The translations under genes and the position numbers were made by a program. DNA of 64,000 nt from Maritalea porphyrae. GTDB lineage: Bacteria > Pseudomonadota > Alphaproteobacteria > Rhizobiales > Devosiaceae. Position 1 is the stretch's first letter, and the number at the start of each line of letters is the position of its first letter. The notes below the pieces were generated by a model that saw only the letters and a program-made list of their open reading frames with translations, was not told the origin of the DNA and made no database searches. Where the stretch lies: the NCBI RefSeq assembly GCF_030159895.1, contig NZ_BSNI01000001.1:530523-594522 (forward strand), read 5' to 3'. This document shows, piece after piece, positions 28,415 to 37,844 of the stretch.

Positions 28415-30385
28415 TTACGCTTTACCGTCTTTGCGCGCTTGCATGGGGCCGCCCAAGAACGGGGCAAATCCAGTGCCAAAGATAACGCCGATGTCAGCCA
28501 TGTCCGCATTTGCTACGATCTTCTCTTTGACGCAAACCTCGCACTCATCAACAAGCGGCTTCACCAATTCGCGGCCCAATGCCTCAAGGTCTGCGACTTT
28601 TGCAGCCTCACCTTTTTGTGGCTTGCCATCTTCCCATTTGTAAAAGCCTTCGCCTGTCTTCCGGCCAAGCTTGCCAGCGGCCACAAGTCCAGAGAATTTG
28701 CCACCCTCCTTGACTTCTTGGCCCAGCTCTTCAGCAACCGATTTGCCAACATCAAGCCCAACCACATCCATCAATTCGATTGGACCCATTGGCATACCGA
28801 ACGCCACGGCCGCTTTATCGATGGTCACAGGGTTTTCACCCTTTTCCACACGCATGACCGCTTGCAGCATATATGGCATCAAAACACGGTTCACGAGGAA
28901 ACCAGGTGCGCTTTTCACAACTACCGGGCTCTTGCCAATCGCTGTGCAGAAGCTTGCGCCAATCCTCACAATTTCTTCGCTATTGCCCTTTTGCTCAATC
29001 ACTTCCACTAATGGCAATTGCGCCACCGGATTAAAGAAGTGCAGACCGATCAAACGCGATGGGTCCTTTAAAGCAGATGCGATATTTTCCAATGGAATCG
29101 AAGACGTGTTGGTCGCCAAAATCGCGTTTGGTTTCAAGTCCGGCTCAATTGACGAGAACAGTTTTTGCTTGATTTCAAGATTTTCGACAATCGCCTCAAT
29201 AACCACATCAGCGCGTCCAACACCTTTGCCTTCAGTGTCTGGCGTCAATCGCGCCATCGCTGCCGCCACCAAATTTGGTTTACGCAAACGTTTCTTGAAA
29301 AGTGATTTAGCCCGTTTCAATGCTGGCGCAATGCGCTCTAAGTCCAAATCCTGCAACGTCACTTCCATGCCGCGCAAAGCGCACCACGCAGCGATATCAC
29401 CACCCATGACACCAGCGCCAACAACATGAACACGTGCAAATTTTGGCTTTGGCCCTTTTTGCACACCTTGGGATTTCAATCCTTCAGACAAAAAGAATAC
29501 GCGACGCAGATTGGCGGCCGTGTCTGTTGCCATCAAAGGTGGAAAATATTCAAGTTCGGCTTTGATCAATGATTTCGGATCATCGCCATGTTTTTCATAC
29601 ATATCGATGAGCTTGTGCGGCGCCGGATAATGCTTCTTGTTCGCCTTTTTGCGCACAGTTTCGCGCATCTTGTTTGCAGTGAAGCCGCGCAAAGGACCCA
29701 TTGCCATAACACGCTTTGTAAAACCTGCCGGCTCAGATTTGCGCCGCTGCATTACAGCTTTGCGCGCTTCCCAGCGCAATTGATCCTTGTGCTTCACCAA
29801 CTTGTCGACAAAGCCCATGCCCTTGGCTGCACCGGCACGATAAAACTTGCCGGTTAACATCGCCGTCATTGCAGCAACAGGACCTGCTTGACGAATGGAA
29901 CGACCAGTACCGCCAAATCCTGGGAAAATCCCCAGTTTCACTTCAGGGAAGCCAATACGGGTTTTGTCGTCATTTACTGCGATGCGATAGTGACAAGCGA
30001 GCGCTAACTCAAAGCCACCGCCCAAACAAAAACCGTGAATTCCAGCAACCACCGGCACTTTCAGGTTTTCAATGCGATTGAACACCGCATGTGCACGTTT
30101 CAATGCGTCAGGCAAAATTGACGGGTCGCTCATCGCATCAAACTCGCGCACATCGGCGCCAGCAATAAATCCGTTTTCCTTGGCCGACAATAAAACGACG
30201 CCAGCAAGTTCATCTGAAGCAACCAAATCTTCAAAACGCAAAGAAAGCGTTTCAAGCTCTGCCATGCACTCGGTGCCCAAAACGTTCACCGGTGATTTTG
30301 GCGTATCAATGGTCAGCCAACCAATCTTTTCGAAATCCAGTTCAAAGCGCCAATATTTTAGCTTTGGCATTTTGGGTTGTGCCAC
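28415..30385 (-). CDS. fadJ: Enoyl-CoA hydratase / 3-hydroxyacyl-CoA dehydrogenase (FadJ type)
   Basis: Multifunctional beta-oxidation alpha subunit. The N-terminal crotonase domain has the oxyanion segment GIHGFCLGGGFELALACHYRIA and EVKLGIFPGFGGTGRSIR. The middle NAD-binding domain has VVGAGVMGGDIAAWCALRG, and the dehydrogenase domain has HFFNPVAQLPLVEVI and APGFLVNRVLMPY. I place the start at GTG 30385 because GGGGAG lies 7 nt before it; the ATG at 30400, five codons earlier, has no ribosome-binding site. The length of about 656 aa is slightly short of E. coli FadJ. It follows fadE closely. Confidence 0.93.
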   Translation of the reverse strand: MAQPKMPKLKYWRFELDFEKIGWLTIDTPKSPVNVLGTECMAELETLSLRFEDLVASDELAGVVLLSAKENGFIAGADVREFDAMSDPSILPDALKRAHAVFNRIENLKVPVVAGIHGFCLGGGFELALACHYRIAVNDDKTRIGFPEVKLGIFPGFGGTGRSIRQAGPVAAMTAMLTGKFYRAGAAKGMGFVDKLVKHKDQLRWEARKAVMQRRKSEPAGFTKRVMAMGPLRGFTANKMRETVRKKANKKHYPAPHKLIDMYEKHGDDPKSLIKAELEYFPPLMATDTAANLRRVFFLSEGLKSQGVQKGPKPKFARVHVVGAGVMGGDIAAWCALRGMEVTLQDLDLERIAPALKRAKSLFKKRLRKPNLVAAAMARLTPDTEGKGVGRADVVIEAIVENLEIKQKLFSSIEPDLKPNAILATNTSSIPLENIASALKDPSRLIGLHFFNPVAQLPLVEVIEQKGNSEEIVRIGASFCTAIGKSPVVVKSAPGFLVNRVLMPYMLQAVMRVEKGENPVTIDKAAVAFGMPMGPIELMDVVGLDVGKSVAEELGQEVKEGGKFSGLVAAGKLGRKTGEGFYKWEDGKPQKGEAAKVADLEALGRELVKPLVDECEVCVKEKIVANADMADIGVIFGTGFAPFLGGPMQARKDGKA

Positions 30386-30423
30386 GTTCTCGCTCCCCAT
30401 CTTAAAATTCGTTTCGCGCCGGG

Positions 30424-32898
30424 TTATTCAGCGGCAATATGTTTGCCATTAGCACCCGAACGGTTCGCTTTTGCAAGTTCATCAGGCGCAAAGTCATCAA
30501 CCTTGATCACATTGTCGGTTGCTTCATCTGCGGCACGCAACAGACCCGCTTCATTGTGCGAGATGATATCAAGATCAACCGCATCATCAATTGCATCCCG
30601 ATCCAAACGCCGTGAAATGATGCCTTTTTTCAAAGCCCGTATGAACTTCTTCTCAGCGTCGGCCGCTTCTTCAACCTTCTTCAAGGCATCTTCCAAAACG
30701 CCAGTTCGGTCTTCAGGATCGAAGCTAATATAGATATCGCGTGTTAGACGATCACGTTGTTCCGAATGTTTGAGCACTGCTTTCGCCAACCTATAATTTG
30801 CTTTGTCGCCAGATGGCTGCGCGTAAGCACCAAAAGGAAACACCAAACGGCGCATTACAAATGTCATTACCGGATTAGGGAAATTCGCAAACACTTTCTG
30901 AAAGCTTTCCTCAATCGCTGCAATTCGGTCTTGCACAATTGCTTCAACAATTGGCAGATCTTCTTCGATCGCACCATCATCTTCCCAGCGTTTCAATGTT
31001 GTCGACCACAAATAGAGGTCCGACAAAATGTCCGCCATGCGACCCGAAATCATCTGCTTGCGTTTGATGTCACCACCAAGTACCACAACGACCCAGTCGC
31101 CAACCAATGCAAAATTCTGCGCATAGCGGTGCAGCTGCTGATAATGCTTTTTAAGTGACCCTTCTGTCGGCGAAGTTGCAAACGCGCCAAGGGTGATATT
31201 GTGAAATAATGATCCGCAAATATTGCGCAACATAAACGCAGTATGACCTGCAAAAGCCTCGTCAAATGCCTTCAAGCCTTCTTTGCTATTCTCATTTTGC
31301 GCCGCAGCAATTTCACTATAAAGGAACGGATGCGCACGCAATGCACCTTGCGCAAATGTAATCAGCGTACGCGTAAGAATATTTGCACCTTCAACCGTAA
31401 TGGCAACTGGCACCGCTTGGTATCCAGAGAACAAATAGTTTGCGGGTCCATCACAAATTGCGCGGCCACCGTGAATATCCAATGCATCATTCAACCGATC
31501 GCGCATAGCTTCTGTGGTGCGATACTTCAATAGCGCCGAAATAACGGAAGGCTTCTGTCCTTCGTCCACCATTGCCGCAGTCACAGCGCGGGAGCCCTCA
31601 TACATGTAAGCGTCTTTTACTAGCCGCGACATTGGCTCCGCAACACCTTCCATCATGCCAACAGGAATAGCAAATTGGCGTCGAACACGCGCATAGGCGC
31701 TCGTGACACGAAGTGCCTGCTTGATCGATACCGTGCCAATTGCCGGCAATGAAATAGCCCGCCCAGTTGACAAGCACTCCATCAACATACGCCAGCCCTG
31801 GCCGCAATAATCTGTGCCGCCAATGATCCAATCAAGCGGGATGAAAACATCTTGGCCGCTGTTTGGACCGTTCATAAATGCTGAGCGTGCTGGGAAGTGA
31901 CGGCGACCAATATTGACGCCTTTATGGTCGGTCGGGATCAGCGCCAACGTAATGCCGATGTCTTCGCCTTTGCCCAAAAGATTTTCAGGGTCATAAAGAT
32001 TGAAAGCCAAACCAAGCAGCGTCGCAACAGGTCCAAGCGTAATGTAGCGCTTGTCCCAGCTCAACTTTACCCCAAGAACTTCTTTGCCTTCATGCTCGCC
32101 ATAGCAAACAACACCCGCGTCGCGCATGCCGGCTGCGTCTGATCCAGCATGTGGACCGGTCAGTGCAAAACAAGGCACTTCTTTACCGCTAGCCAGTCGC
32201 TCTAGATATTTGTCTTTTTGAGCAGGCGTACCATATTTCTCTAGCAATTCACCTGGCCCAAGCGAGTTGGGCACCATCACAGAAATACCAGCCGCGATCG
32301 AACGTGTTGCGACTTTTGAAACAATCATTGACTGGGCTTGAGCGGAAAAACCAAGCCCACCATGATCTTTGGAAATCAGCATGCCTAGAAACTTGTTCTT
32401 TTTCAAAAACTCCCAAACATCGTCTGGCATATCAACACGATTGTGACGGACATCCCAGTCATCAATCATGGCACAAACTTCTTCGACCGGACCATCCATG
32501 AAGGCCTGCTCTTCTGCTGTAAGGGTCAGCTTCCGAATGTCGAGAAGTTTGTTCCATTCAGGCTTGCCAGAGAACAACTCAGCATCCCAACCAACTGTGC
32601 CTGCATCCAAGGCTTCCTGTTCCGTACTGGAAACTTTCGGGAGGATCTTTTTAACAGCGCGATAGATAGGCGCCGTTAGCACTGCACGTCGGACAACCGG
32701 GACGGACAAAAGTACCATCAATATTCCAGGAGCATATAATAATGACCCCAACCCCAGCGGCGCAAAGCCACCGCCAACAACCAACTGCCAAATTGCCGCA
32801 AATCCAAGCGCCACCGCGCCCCAGATAATCAAGCGCGCTTCAAACAACGCGAGTGCGAACAATATTACCAAACCAGCCAATATGAGAGTTAGCGCCAT
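30424..32898 (-). CDS. fadE: Acyl-CoA dehydrogenase, FadE type
   Basis: First oxidation step of fatty-acid beta-oxidation, FAD-dependent. About 824 aa from ATG 32898, close to E. coli FadE. The start has AGGAGG upstream; the frame extends to 32967 but without a better start. The N-terminus is hydrophobic (ALTLILAGLVILFALALFEA, then a second segment), so it is membrane-associated. The dehydrogenase core shows CFALTGPHAGSDAAGMRDAG and the flavin-domain CQGWRMLMECLSTGRAISLP; ALDIHGGRAICDGP comes later. It opens the fadE-fadJ-fadI operon and is divergent from an acyl-CoA ligase, with a MerR-type box 86 bp upstream. Confidence 0.94.
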   Translation of the reverse strand: MALTLILAGLVILFALALFEARLIIWGAVALGFAAIWQLVVGGGFAPLGLGSLLYAPGILMVLLSVPVVRRAVLTAPIYRAVKKILPKVSSTEQEALDAGTVGWDAELFSGKPEWNKLLDIRKLTLTAEEQAFMDGPVEEVCAMIDDWDVRHNRVDMPDDVWEFLKKNKFLGMLISKDHGGLGFSAQAQSMIVSKVATRSIAAGISVMVPNSLGPGELLEKYGTPAQKDKYLERLASGKEVPCFALTGPHAGSDAAGMRDAGVVCYGEHEGKEVLGVKLSWDKRYITLGPVATLLGLAFNLYDPENLLGKGEDIGITLALIPTDHKGVNIGRRHFPARSAFMNGPNSGQDVFIPLDWIIGGTDYCGQGWRMLMECLSTGRAISLPAIGTVSIKQALRVTSAYARVRRQFAIPVGMMEGVAEPMSRLVKDAYMYEGSRAVTAAMVDEGQKPSVISALLKYRTTEAMRDRLNDALDIHGGRAICDGPANYLFSGYQAVPVAITVEGANILTRTLITFAQGALRAHPFLYSEIAAAQNENSKEGLKAFDEAFAGHTAFMLRNICGSLFHNITLGAFATSPTEGSLKKHYQQLHRYAQNFALVGDWVVVVLGGDIKRKQMISGRMADILSDLYLWSTTLKRWEDDGAIEEDLPIVEAIVQDRIAAIEESFQKVFANFPNPVMTFVMRRLVFPFGAYAQPSGDKANYRLAKAVLKHSEQRDRLTRDIYISFDPEDRTGVLEDALKKVEEAADAEKKFIRALKKGIISRRLDRDAIDDAVDLDIISHNEAGLLRAADEATDNVIKVDDFAPDELAKANRSGANGKHIAAE

Positions 32899-32983
32899 CA
32901 AATCCTCCTGACGATAGCATTGCCTAATAGACAATAGCCCATGCACCGAATGCTCGGCCAAGCTCAAATTACCATGCCACAGA

Positions 32984-32999
32984 TATACGTTTACGTCAA
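32984..32999 (-). promoter_or_regulatory. LiuR-like MerR box upstream of fadE
   Basis: Read toward fadE the box is TTGACGTAAACGTATA, an imperfect palindrome of the LiuR type. Its first six bases can serve as a -35 hexamer for fadE. It matches the second box at 33104-33119 in 13 of 16 positions when both are read from their TTGACG end. Assignment to the MerR gene at 34894 is inference. Confidence 0.6.
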
Positions 33000-33103
33000 C
33001 CTAGTGACCATTTAGGCAATCAATCAATTTACTTAATGTTTTAAGATGTTTAGCAACCACTTGCGAAAACTTTCCACACCCGATCTAGATCAGCGTCGCT
33101 TCA

Positions 33104-33131
33104 TTGACGTTAACGTCAATACATGTAATAC
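33104..33131 (+). promoter_or_regulatory. LiuR-like MerR box and promoter of the acyl-CoA ligase operon
   Basis: TTGACGTTAACGTCAA (33104-33119) is a perfect 16-bp palindrome, 18 bp with its flanking A and T. TTGACG can be a -35 element, with TAATAC at 33126-33131 as -10 after a 16-bp spacer, so the regulator would sit on the -35 and spacer. The LiuR/MerR family of fatty-acid and branched-chain regulators is known to bind TTxACGTxxACGTxAA-type sites. Confidence 0.6.
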
Positions 33132-33175
33132 TTCCTTTCTTGCCGCGAATAGGGACAAGATGAGGGAGAGGGAAC

Positions 33176-34894
33176 TTGAGCACAAAATCAGCAACACACC
33201 AACCATATCAGCCATGGCTAAACAATTACCCAGATGGCATCGACTATTTTGCGCCAATAGACACAACACCCGTCCCTGAACGCATTGCACGAGCGGTTAA
33301 AACCCATGCGGAACGCGTCGCCCTAGATTTTCTTGGCAAAGAAACAACATACGCTGAACTTGGCGAAGCGATTGACGCCATGGCGGGCGCACTGCAAAAG
33401 CAAATGGGTATCAAGAAAGGCGACCGCGTTGCCTTGTTGATGCCAAATACACACTTCTTTCCAATCGCCTATTATGCAGCCCTAAAAATTGGCGCAACAG
33501 TTGTAAACTGCAACCCGCTCTATACGGTTTCCGAACTCACACATATTCTAAGCGCATCAGATTCCAAGATCATCATTACGCTCGATCTTGCGCTGACATT
33601 TGAAAAAGCAGAAGCGCTCGCGAAAAAGGGCCTGTGCGAAAAGGTAGTGGTCGCCCACTTCCCCAACGCATTGCCGACACTCAAAAAAGTGCTCTATAAG
33701 CTGCTAAAAAGCAAGGACTTGTCAAAACCTGACACCTCGTCGATCAAGTCACAGGTTGTGCACTGGGACGATTTAGCGAACGCCAATGATGTTGCCGACA
33801 AAGTGGATATCGCCCCGGATGACATGGCAATATTGCAATTCACCGGAGGCACAACTGGATTGCCAAAAGCAGCGGTATTGTCTCATCAAAACATCGCCGC
33901 AAACCTGAGCCAAATCGACTTATGGGGACTGGATCTATTCCGTCCTCCGGCGGGTCTAATCGCGGTTTTGCCGTTCTTCCATATTTTTGCAATGACGGTT
34001 TGTATGAACACGCCCCTTGTGAGCGGCGTAAAGGTGGTCATGCTACCGCGATATGAAAAACTTCCACTCCTCAAGCTCATTGCACGAACAAAACCAAGTA
34101 TTTTCCCGGCAGTGCCGACACTCTCGCACGCATTGGCAACCGCGCCTGAACGGGAGAAATATGATATCTCTAGCATCAAAATAGGGATTTCAGGTGGCGC
34201 AGCGCTGCCAAGCGAAACCAAAGAGCTATTTGCAAAAGCAACCGGGGGCCGCATCGCTGAGGGTTATGGCTTAACAGAAACAGCCCCAGTGTTGACCTGC
34301 TCGCCGCTTTATGCGCCGAACAAAGACAACTCAATCGGCCAACCACTTCCCGGCACGGATGTTCAATTCGTTGATGTTGAAGACCCAAAACGGTTTGTGG
34401 GTCCAGGCGAACGCGGTGAACTTGTCGCCAAGGGGCCGCAAGTCATGCCTGGCTACCTTAACAACCCAGAGGCCAACGAAGAGGCGTTTGTTAACGGCTA
34501 CTTCCGCACGGGTGATGTGGGATATATCGACGAAGATGGGTTCATCTATATCGTTGACCGCATCAAAGATACCATCATCTGCTCGGGCTACAACGTCTAC
34601 CCGCGCGCAATTGAAGACGCTCTTTATCATCATGATGCGGTTGACGAGTGTAACGTCATTGGCGCACCTGATGAATATCGCGGCGAAGCCCCGATTGCGT
34701 TTGTGAAGCTGGTCGACGGTGCAAATGTCACCGAAGAAGAATTGATGACGTTCATCAAGACCTACATTTCAAAAATTGAAATGCCACGCGAAATCATCTT
34801 CAAAGACGAACTTCCAAAGACCTTAATCGGCAAGCTGTCGAAAAAGGAATTGCGCGAAGAGTACGCAGAACGCTCAGGCCAGAAGGCAACTTAA
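33176..34894 (+). CDS. Long-chain fatty-acid-CoA ligase
   Basis: AMP-forming acyl-CoA synthetase activating fatty acids for beta-oxidation, 572 aa, FadD-like length. The P-loop-like motif is FTGGTTGLPKAAVLSH, followed by GYGLTETAPVLTCSPL and the hinge YFRTGDVGYIDEDGFIYIVDRIKD. The C-terminal lysine region is PKTLIGKLSKKELRE. The start is TTG after GAGGGAGAGGG; the upstream palindrome supports a transcription start close before it. Its TAA overlaps the ATG of the MerR regulator by one base. Substrate chain length cannot be read from sequence. Confidence 0.92.
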   Translation: MSTKSATHQPYQPWLNNYPDGIDYFAPIDTTPVPERIARAVKTHAERVALDFLGKETTYAELGEAIDAMAGALQKQMGIKKGDRVALLMPNTHFFPIAYYAALKIGATVVNCNPLYTVSELTHILSASDSKIIITLDLALTFEKAEALAKKGLCEKVVVAHFPNALPTLKKVLYKLLKSKDLSKPDTSSIKSQVVHWDDLANANDVADKVDIAPDDMAILQFTGGTTGLPKAAVLSHQNIAANLSQIDLWGLDLFRPPAGLIAVLPFFHIFAMTVCMNTPLVSGVKVVMLPRYEKLPLLKLIARTKPSIFPAVPTLSHALATAPEREKYDISSIKIGISGGAALPSETKELFAKATGGRIAEGYGLTETAPVLTCSPLYAPNKDNSIGQPLPGTDVQFVDVEDPKRFVGPGERGELVAKGPQVMPGYLNNPEANEEAFVNGYFRTGDVGYIDEDGFIYIVDRIKDTIICSGYNVYPRAIEDALYHHDAVDECNVIGAPDEYRGEAPIAFVKLVDGANVTEEELMTFIKTYISKIEMPREIIFKDELPKTLIGKLSKKELREEYAERSGQKAT

Positions 34895-35304
34895 TGGACA
34901 AAATTCTCGCAAAACCGGCCGAAAAAAAACAAGAGCTTTTCTCAATTGCGGAGCTGGCCGACGAGTTTGACATCTCAACGAGAACCATAAGGTTTTACGA
35001 GTCCAAAGGGCTTATCACGCCAGACCGGGTAGGCACGACCCGTGTGTTTCGACGCCGGGATCGAACCCGACTTCTGCTTATCTTGCGTGGCAAGCGACTG
35101 GGCTTTTCACTCAATGAAATCTCGGACTATTTAGAACTTTACGACGCTGACCAAACGCAAGCGACCCAAACGCAGCATTTGCTGGAACGTGTAAACACAA
35201 GACTTGCAATGTTAAGGGCACAAAAGACGGATCTTGAGACGGCCATTGCAGAGCTTGAAGAAATGCAGGGCTACGCAATGGAGCAGCTCAAAAAACAAGC
35301 CTAG
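34894..35304 (+). CDS. MerR family regulator of fatty-acid degradation (LiuR-like)
   Basis: 136-aa regulator with the MerR helix-turn-helix at the N-terminus (FSIAELADEFDISTRTIRFYESKGLITPDR), the wing with RVFRRRDRTRLLLILRGKRLGFSL and a long C-terminal dimerisation coiled coil (about residues 85-130). There are no metal-binding cysteines, so it is not a metal sensor. It overlaps the ligase gene by one base (TAATG), so it is translationally coupled. Two matching palindromes precede the ligase and fadE, so it probably controls both transcripts and itself. Confidence 0.87.
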   Translation: MDKILAKPAEKKQELFSIAELADEFDISTRTIRFYESKGLITPDRVGTTRVFRRRDRTRLLLILRGKRLGFSLNEISDYLELYDADQTQATQTQHLLERVNTRLAMLRAQKTDLETAIAELEEMQGYAMEQLKKQA

Positions 35305-35305
35305 T

Positions 35306-35899
35306 CTAAATGGCGCTCCAGCGGTTTTCGGTCACAAATGCGGGCGGCTTGTGATCAAATACATCGACTGTTTCGACCCCTTTGAAAACGTCGCGCCGGA
35401 TCGACAAGCGGCGATAAGGGGTCATTCCTGTGCGCTTTTCGTGATGCGCCGATTGTGAAACAAAGTAATTGCGCCGGTCGGGCCCGAAATACTCATCCGT
35501 TTCATAGTATTTTACGACATTGTTGAGCTGTCGCTTGGCCCGCGTCCGAAGCATGTCAAATGTGCAGGGGAATTGCACAATATCATCAAAGCCGATGCTT
35601 ATATATTCTGAAAGCTCACTCTTTGAGATTTCCTTAGCCATCAAAATCGCGGGCGAAAACCGGATATCATCATCTCGATACGAGCGCACTGCATGCACGG
35701 CAGCGCGAATTTGTTCGATTTGACTACTCTGAGAGAAGAAACAGTAATTGATGTGATGCCGGGAGATTGAGCGCTCCAATGCCTCAAAATCACACACACA
35801 GTCAGTTCGCATAAAGCCGATGGTGGCCAGGTTGGCACAAAACGCCTCAGACCAACGCCCATCTGCAGAAAAAACTAACGCACTACATCTGTTCAACAT
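35306..35899 (-). CDS. Receiver-like protein with a GPDRR motif, function unknown
   Basis: About 197 aa from ATG 35899; a TTG two codons earlier is possible, and no good ribosome-binding site is seen for either. Residues 1-120 look like a response-regulator receiver fold (LVFSADGRWSEAFCANLATIGF ... GFDDIVQFPCTFDMLRTRAKRQL). I do not see the usual acidic pair or an obvious phospho-acceptor. A conserved-looking YFGPDRRNY motif follows at about residue 140, as seen in some alphaproteobacterial receiver proteins, then a basic tail. There is no output domain. It is convergent with the MerR gene (one base apart). Confidence 0.6.
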   Translation of the reverse strand: MLNRCSALVFSADGRWSEAFCANLATIGFMRTDCVCDFEALERSISRHHINYCFFSQSSQIEQIRAAVHAVRSYRDDDIRFSPAILMAKEISKSELSEYISIGFDDIVQFPCTFDMLRTRAKRQLNNVVKYYETDEYFGPDRRNYFVSQSAHHEKRTGMTPYRRLSIRRDVFKGVETVDVFDHKPPAFVTENRWSAI

Positions 35900-35905
35900 G
35901 ACCAA

Positions 35906-36187
35906 ATACTTAAAAGTTACATACGAACATTACCAAACACGCCTAAACTTTTAGTAAATTGCTATTCTTATTAATTAACATGTGAACAAGATAAGTATTG
36001 ACTTGGTTTGGCAAACACCTGTCCCAATATAGTCAGTCTCAAAAGCCGCACCCCCTCTCCACGTAAGGGGACAGTGAGGAGGTGGTGTCGAAGGATCGTC
36101 AAAACACCAAAATCACCCCCCAATGGACCTTCTACATGTCACCACGACCAACCAAATCCAACTCATAACATCCAAAAAAAGTGCGAT
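35906..36187. other. Non-coding gap before the TetR operon
   Basis: No convincing gene lies here. A G/C-rich patch near 36048-36082 can form a weak hairpin (CCCCCT against AGGGG; CACC against GGTG). The promoter of the TetR operon starts at the right end. I see nothing else interpretable. Confidence 0.4.
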
Positions 36188-36216
36188 TTGACCAAAACAA
36201 CAGAATCGGTCATAAC
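36188..36216 (+). promoter_or_regulatory. Promoter and probable TetR operator
   Basis: TTGACC at 36188-36193 and CATAAC at 36211-36216 are spaced by 17 bp, a plausible sigma-70 promoter. An inverted repeat TGACC/GGTCA (36189-36193 and 36208-36212) spans the promoter, as expected if the TetR protein represses its own operon. Confidence 0.45.
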
Positions 36217-36279
36217 GTCAATTACACATTTCGACATAAGTTGGGCGACAGCTCAAAACACCAACAAACGAACAATGCG

Positions 36280-36984
36280 ATGAACAAAGCAGATCAAAAA
36301 GACAAAGACCGGCGCGATCGTATTTTGAATGCCGCCGCTGATCTCATCAGTCACTTTGGCTACAACAAAACAACCGTGGCAGACATTGCATCCAAAGCAG
36401 GCATATCCAAAGGTGCGGTGTACCTGCATTTCAAATCCAAAGACGAAGTGCTTGAAGCCTTGTTGATCGACGCCACTTATCGTTTTTCAAAACTATGGTT
36501 TGAAGCGATCGAGAATGACCCACGCGGCGGCTTGATCTCTCATATGTATCTGAACATGCTCAAAGTGTTAGATGATATCCCATTCATGGCCGTCATCATG
36601 CGCAAAGACCCTGGCATTTTGGGAAACTACCTGAAACAGCCAGGCAACTTCTTCGAGCAGCAACAGCATTCCGGCATGCGACATGAATTCATTTCGCTTA
36701 TGCAACAAGCAGGTGCGGTGCGCAAAGACGTCGACCCAAAGGTCACCGCTCATATCATGGATATTTTTAGCTATGGGCTGGTGGTCATACAAGATTTCAA
36801 ACCAAAGAGCGAAATCCCAGAAACCGATGCTGTAATCAAAGGCATTGCCGACATGATGGACCGCGCGCTGACGCCACCGGAAGGGGGCAACAGTGAAGCG
36901 GGCAAAGCAATACTGCGCCAACTTTATCAAAAGGGTTTGGCCGAATTTGAAACTGCGAAGAACAACCAACGGGACGCAACATGA
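36280..36984 (+). CDS. TetR family transcriptional regulator
   Basis: About 234 aa. The N-terminal helix-turn-helix has the canonical TetR signature: RDRILNAAADLISHFGYNKTTVADIASKAGISKGAVYLHFKSKDEVLEALL. The C-terminal helical domain is variable, so the ligand is unknown. I chose ATG 36280; the open frame reaches 36181 but overlaps the promoter. The ribosome-binding site is weak. Its stop overlaps the ATG of the ABC ATPase (ATGA), so the regulator and exporter are one operon. Confidence 0.9.
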   Translation: MNKADQKDKDRRDRILNAAADLISHFGYNKTTVADIASKAGISKGAVYLHFKSKDEVLEALLIDATYRFSKLWFEAIENDPRGGLISHMYLNMLKVLDDIPFMAVIMRKDPGILGNYLKQPGNFFEQQQHSGMRHEFISLMQQAGAVRKDVDPKVTAHIMDIFSYGLVVIQDFKPKSEIPETDAVIKGIADMMDRALTPPEGGNSEAGKAILRQLYQKGLAEFETAKNNQRDAT

Positions 36985-37844
36985 TCACCGTCAACGACCT
37001 CAAATATGCATACCCTAGCGCCAATACAGACACCTTACACGGCATCAGTTTTGACATTGAGGAACAAGAAATTTTCGGCTTCCTTGGCCCTTCAGGCTCA
37101 GGAAAGTCGACGACGCAAAAAATACTGATTGGGCTACTGCAAAATTATCGCGGCGACATATCTATTCTTGGCAAAGACCGCCAACAGTGGGGCAACGACC
37201 TATTTGAAAAGATTGGTGTTTCTTTTGAACTGCCCAATCATTATCTCAAACTCACTGCGCGCGAAAACCTCGAACACTTTGCCGGCTTCTATAGCGGCGA
37301 AACGCTCTCCCCCGAAACCGTTTTGGAATGGGTCGACCTCAAGGAGGATGCGGAGAAAAGGGTTTCAGAATTCTCCAAGGGCATGAAAATTCGCCTTAAT
37401 GTGGCGCGCAGCCTGATCCATCAGCCCAAAATTCTTTTTCTGGACGAACCAACAAGTGGCTTGGACCCAGTGAATGGCAAACGCATCAAGGATCTGGTTT
37501 TGCGTTTGCGGGACGAAGGCACCACGGTGTTTATTACCACACACAACATGACGCTAGCGGACCAACTTTGTGATCGCGTGGCGTTTGTTACATCTGGCAA
37601 CATCTCGGTGATCGACCGACCCGAGAAGCTCAAACAGCAATATGGCAAACGCACAGTTCGGCTAGACACAGCAGATCCAAAAGGCGTCATCTCCAGCGCC
37701 GAATTTGAACTTGATGGACTACAAACAAACGAACACTTTGCGCGCGCAATCGCCAAAGCTCATCGCATTGAACACATGCATACCCAAGAAACCACTCTCG
37801 ATAATATCTTTATTGAGGTGACAGGTCGGGAGCTAACGCAATGA
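36981..37844 (+). CDS. ABC transporter ATP-binding protein (exporter)
   Basis: 287-aa ATPase with Walker A GPSGSGKST at about residue 36, a signature SEFSKGMKIRLN (weak form of LSGGQ) and Walker B ILFLDEPTSGLD, then the H-loop ITTHNM. The C-terminal 70 or so residues are those of drug-exporter ATPases. It overlaps the TetR gene and the first permease gene by 4 bases (ATGA). The gene order (ATPase followed by two permeases) resembles the fluoroquinolone-type exporters; the substrate is not known. Confidence 0.88.
   Translation: MITVNDLKYAYPSANTDTLHGISFDIEEQEIFGFLGPSGSGKSTTQKILIGLLQNYRGDISILGKDRQQWGNDLFEKIGVSFELPNHYLKLTARENLEHFAGFYSGETLSPETVLEWVDLKEDAEKRVSEFSKGMKIRLNVARSLIHQPKILFLDEPTSGLDPVNGKRIKDLVLRLRDEGTTVFITTHNMTLADQLCDRVAFVTSGNISVIDRPEKLKQQYGKRTVRLDTADPKGVISSAEFELDGLQTNEHFARAIAKAHRIEHMHTQETTLDNIFIEVTGRELTQ

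Noticed and set aside
28671-29429. Long open frame on plus, opposite fadJ
   Set aside because: It lies fully antisense to a gene with strong family motifs, its product is low-complexity, and it has no ribosome-binding site.
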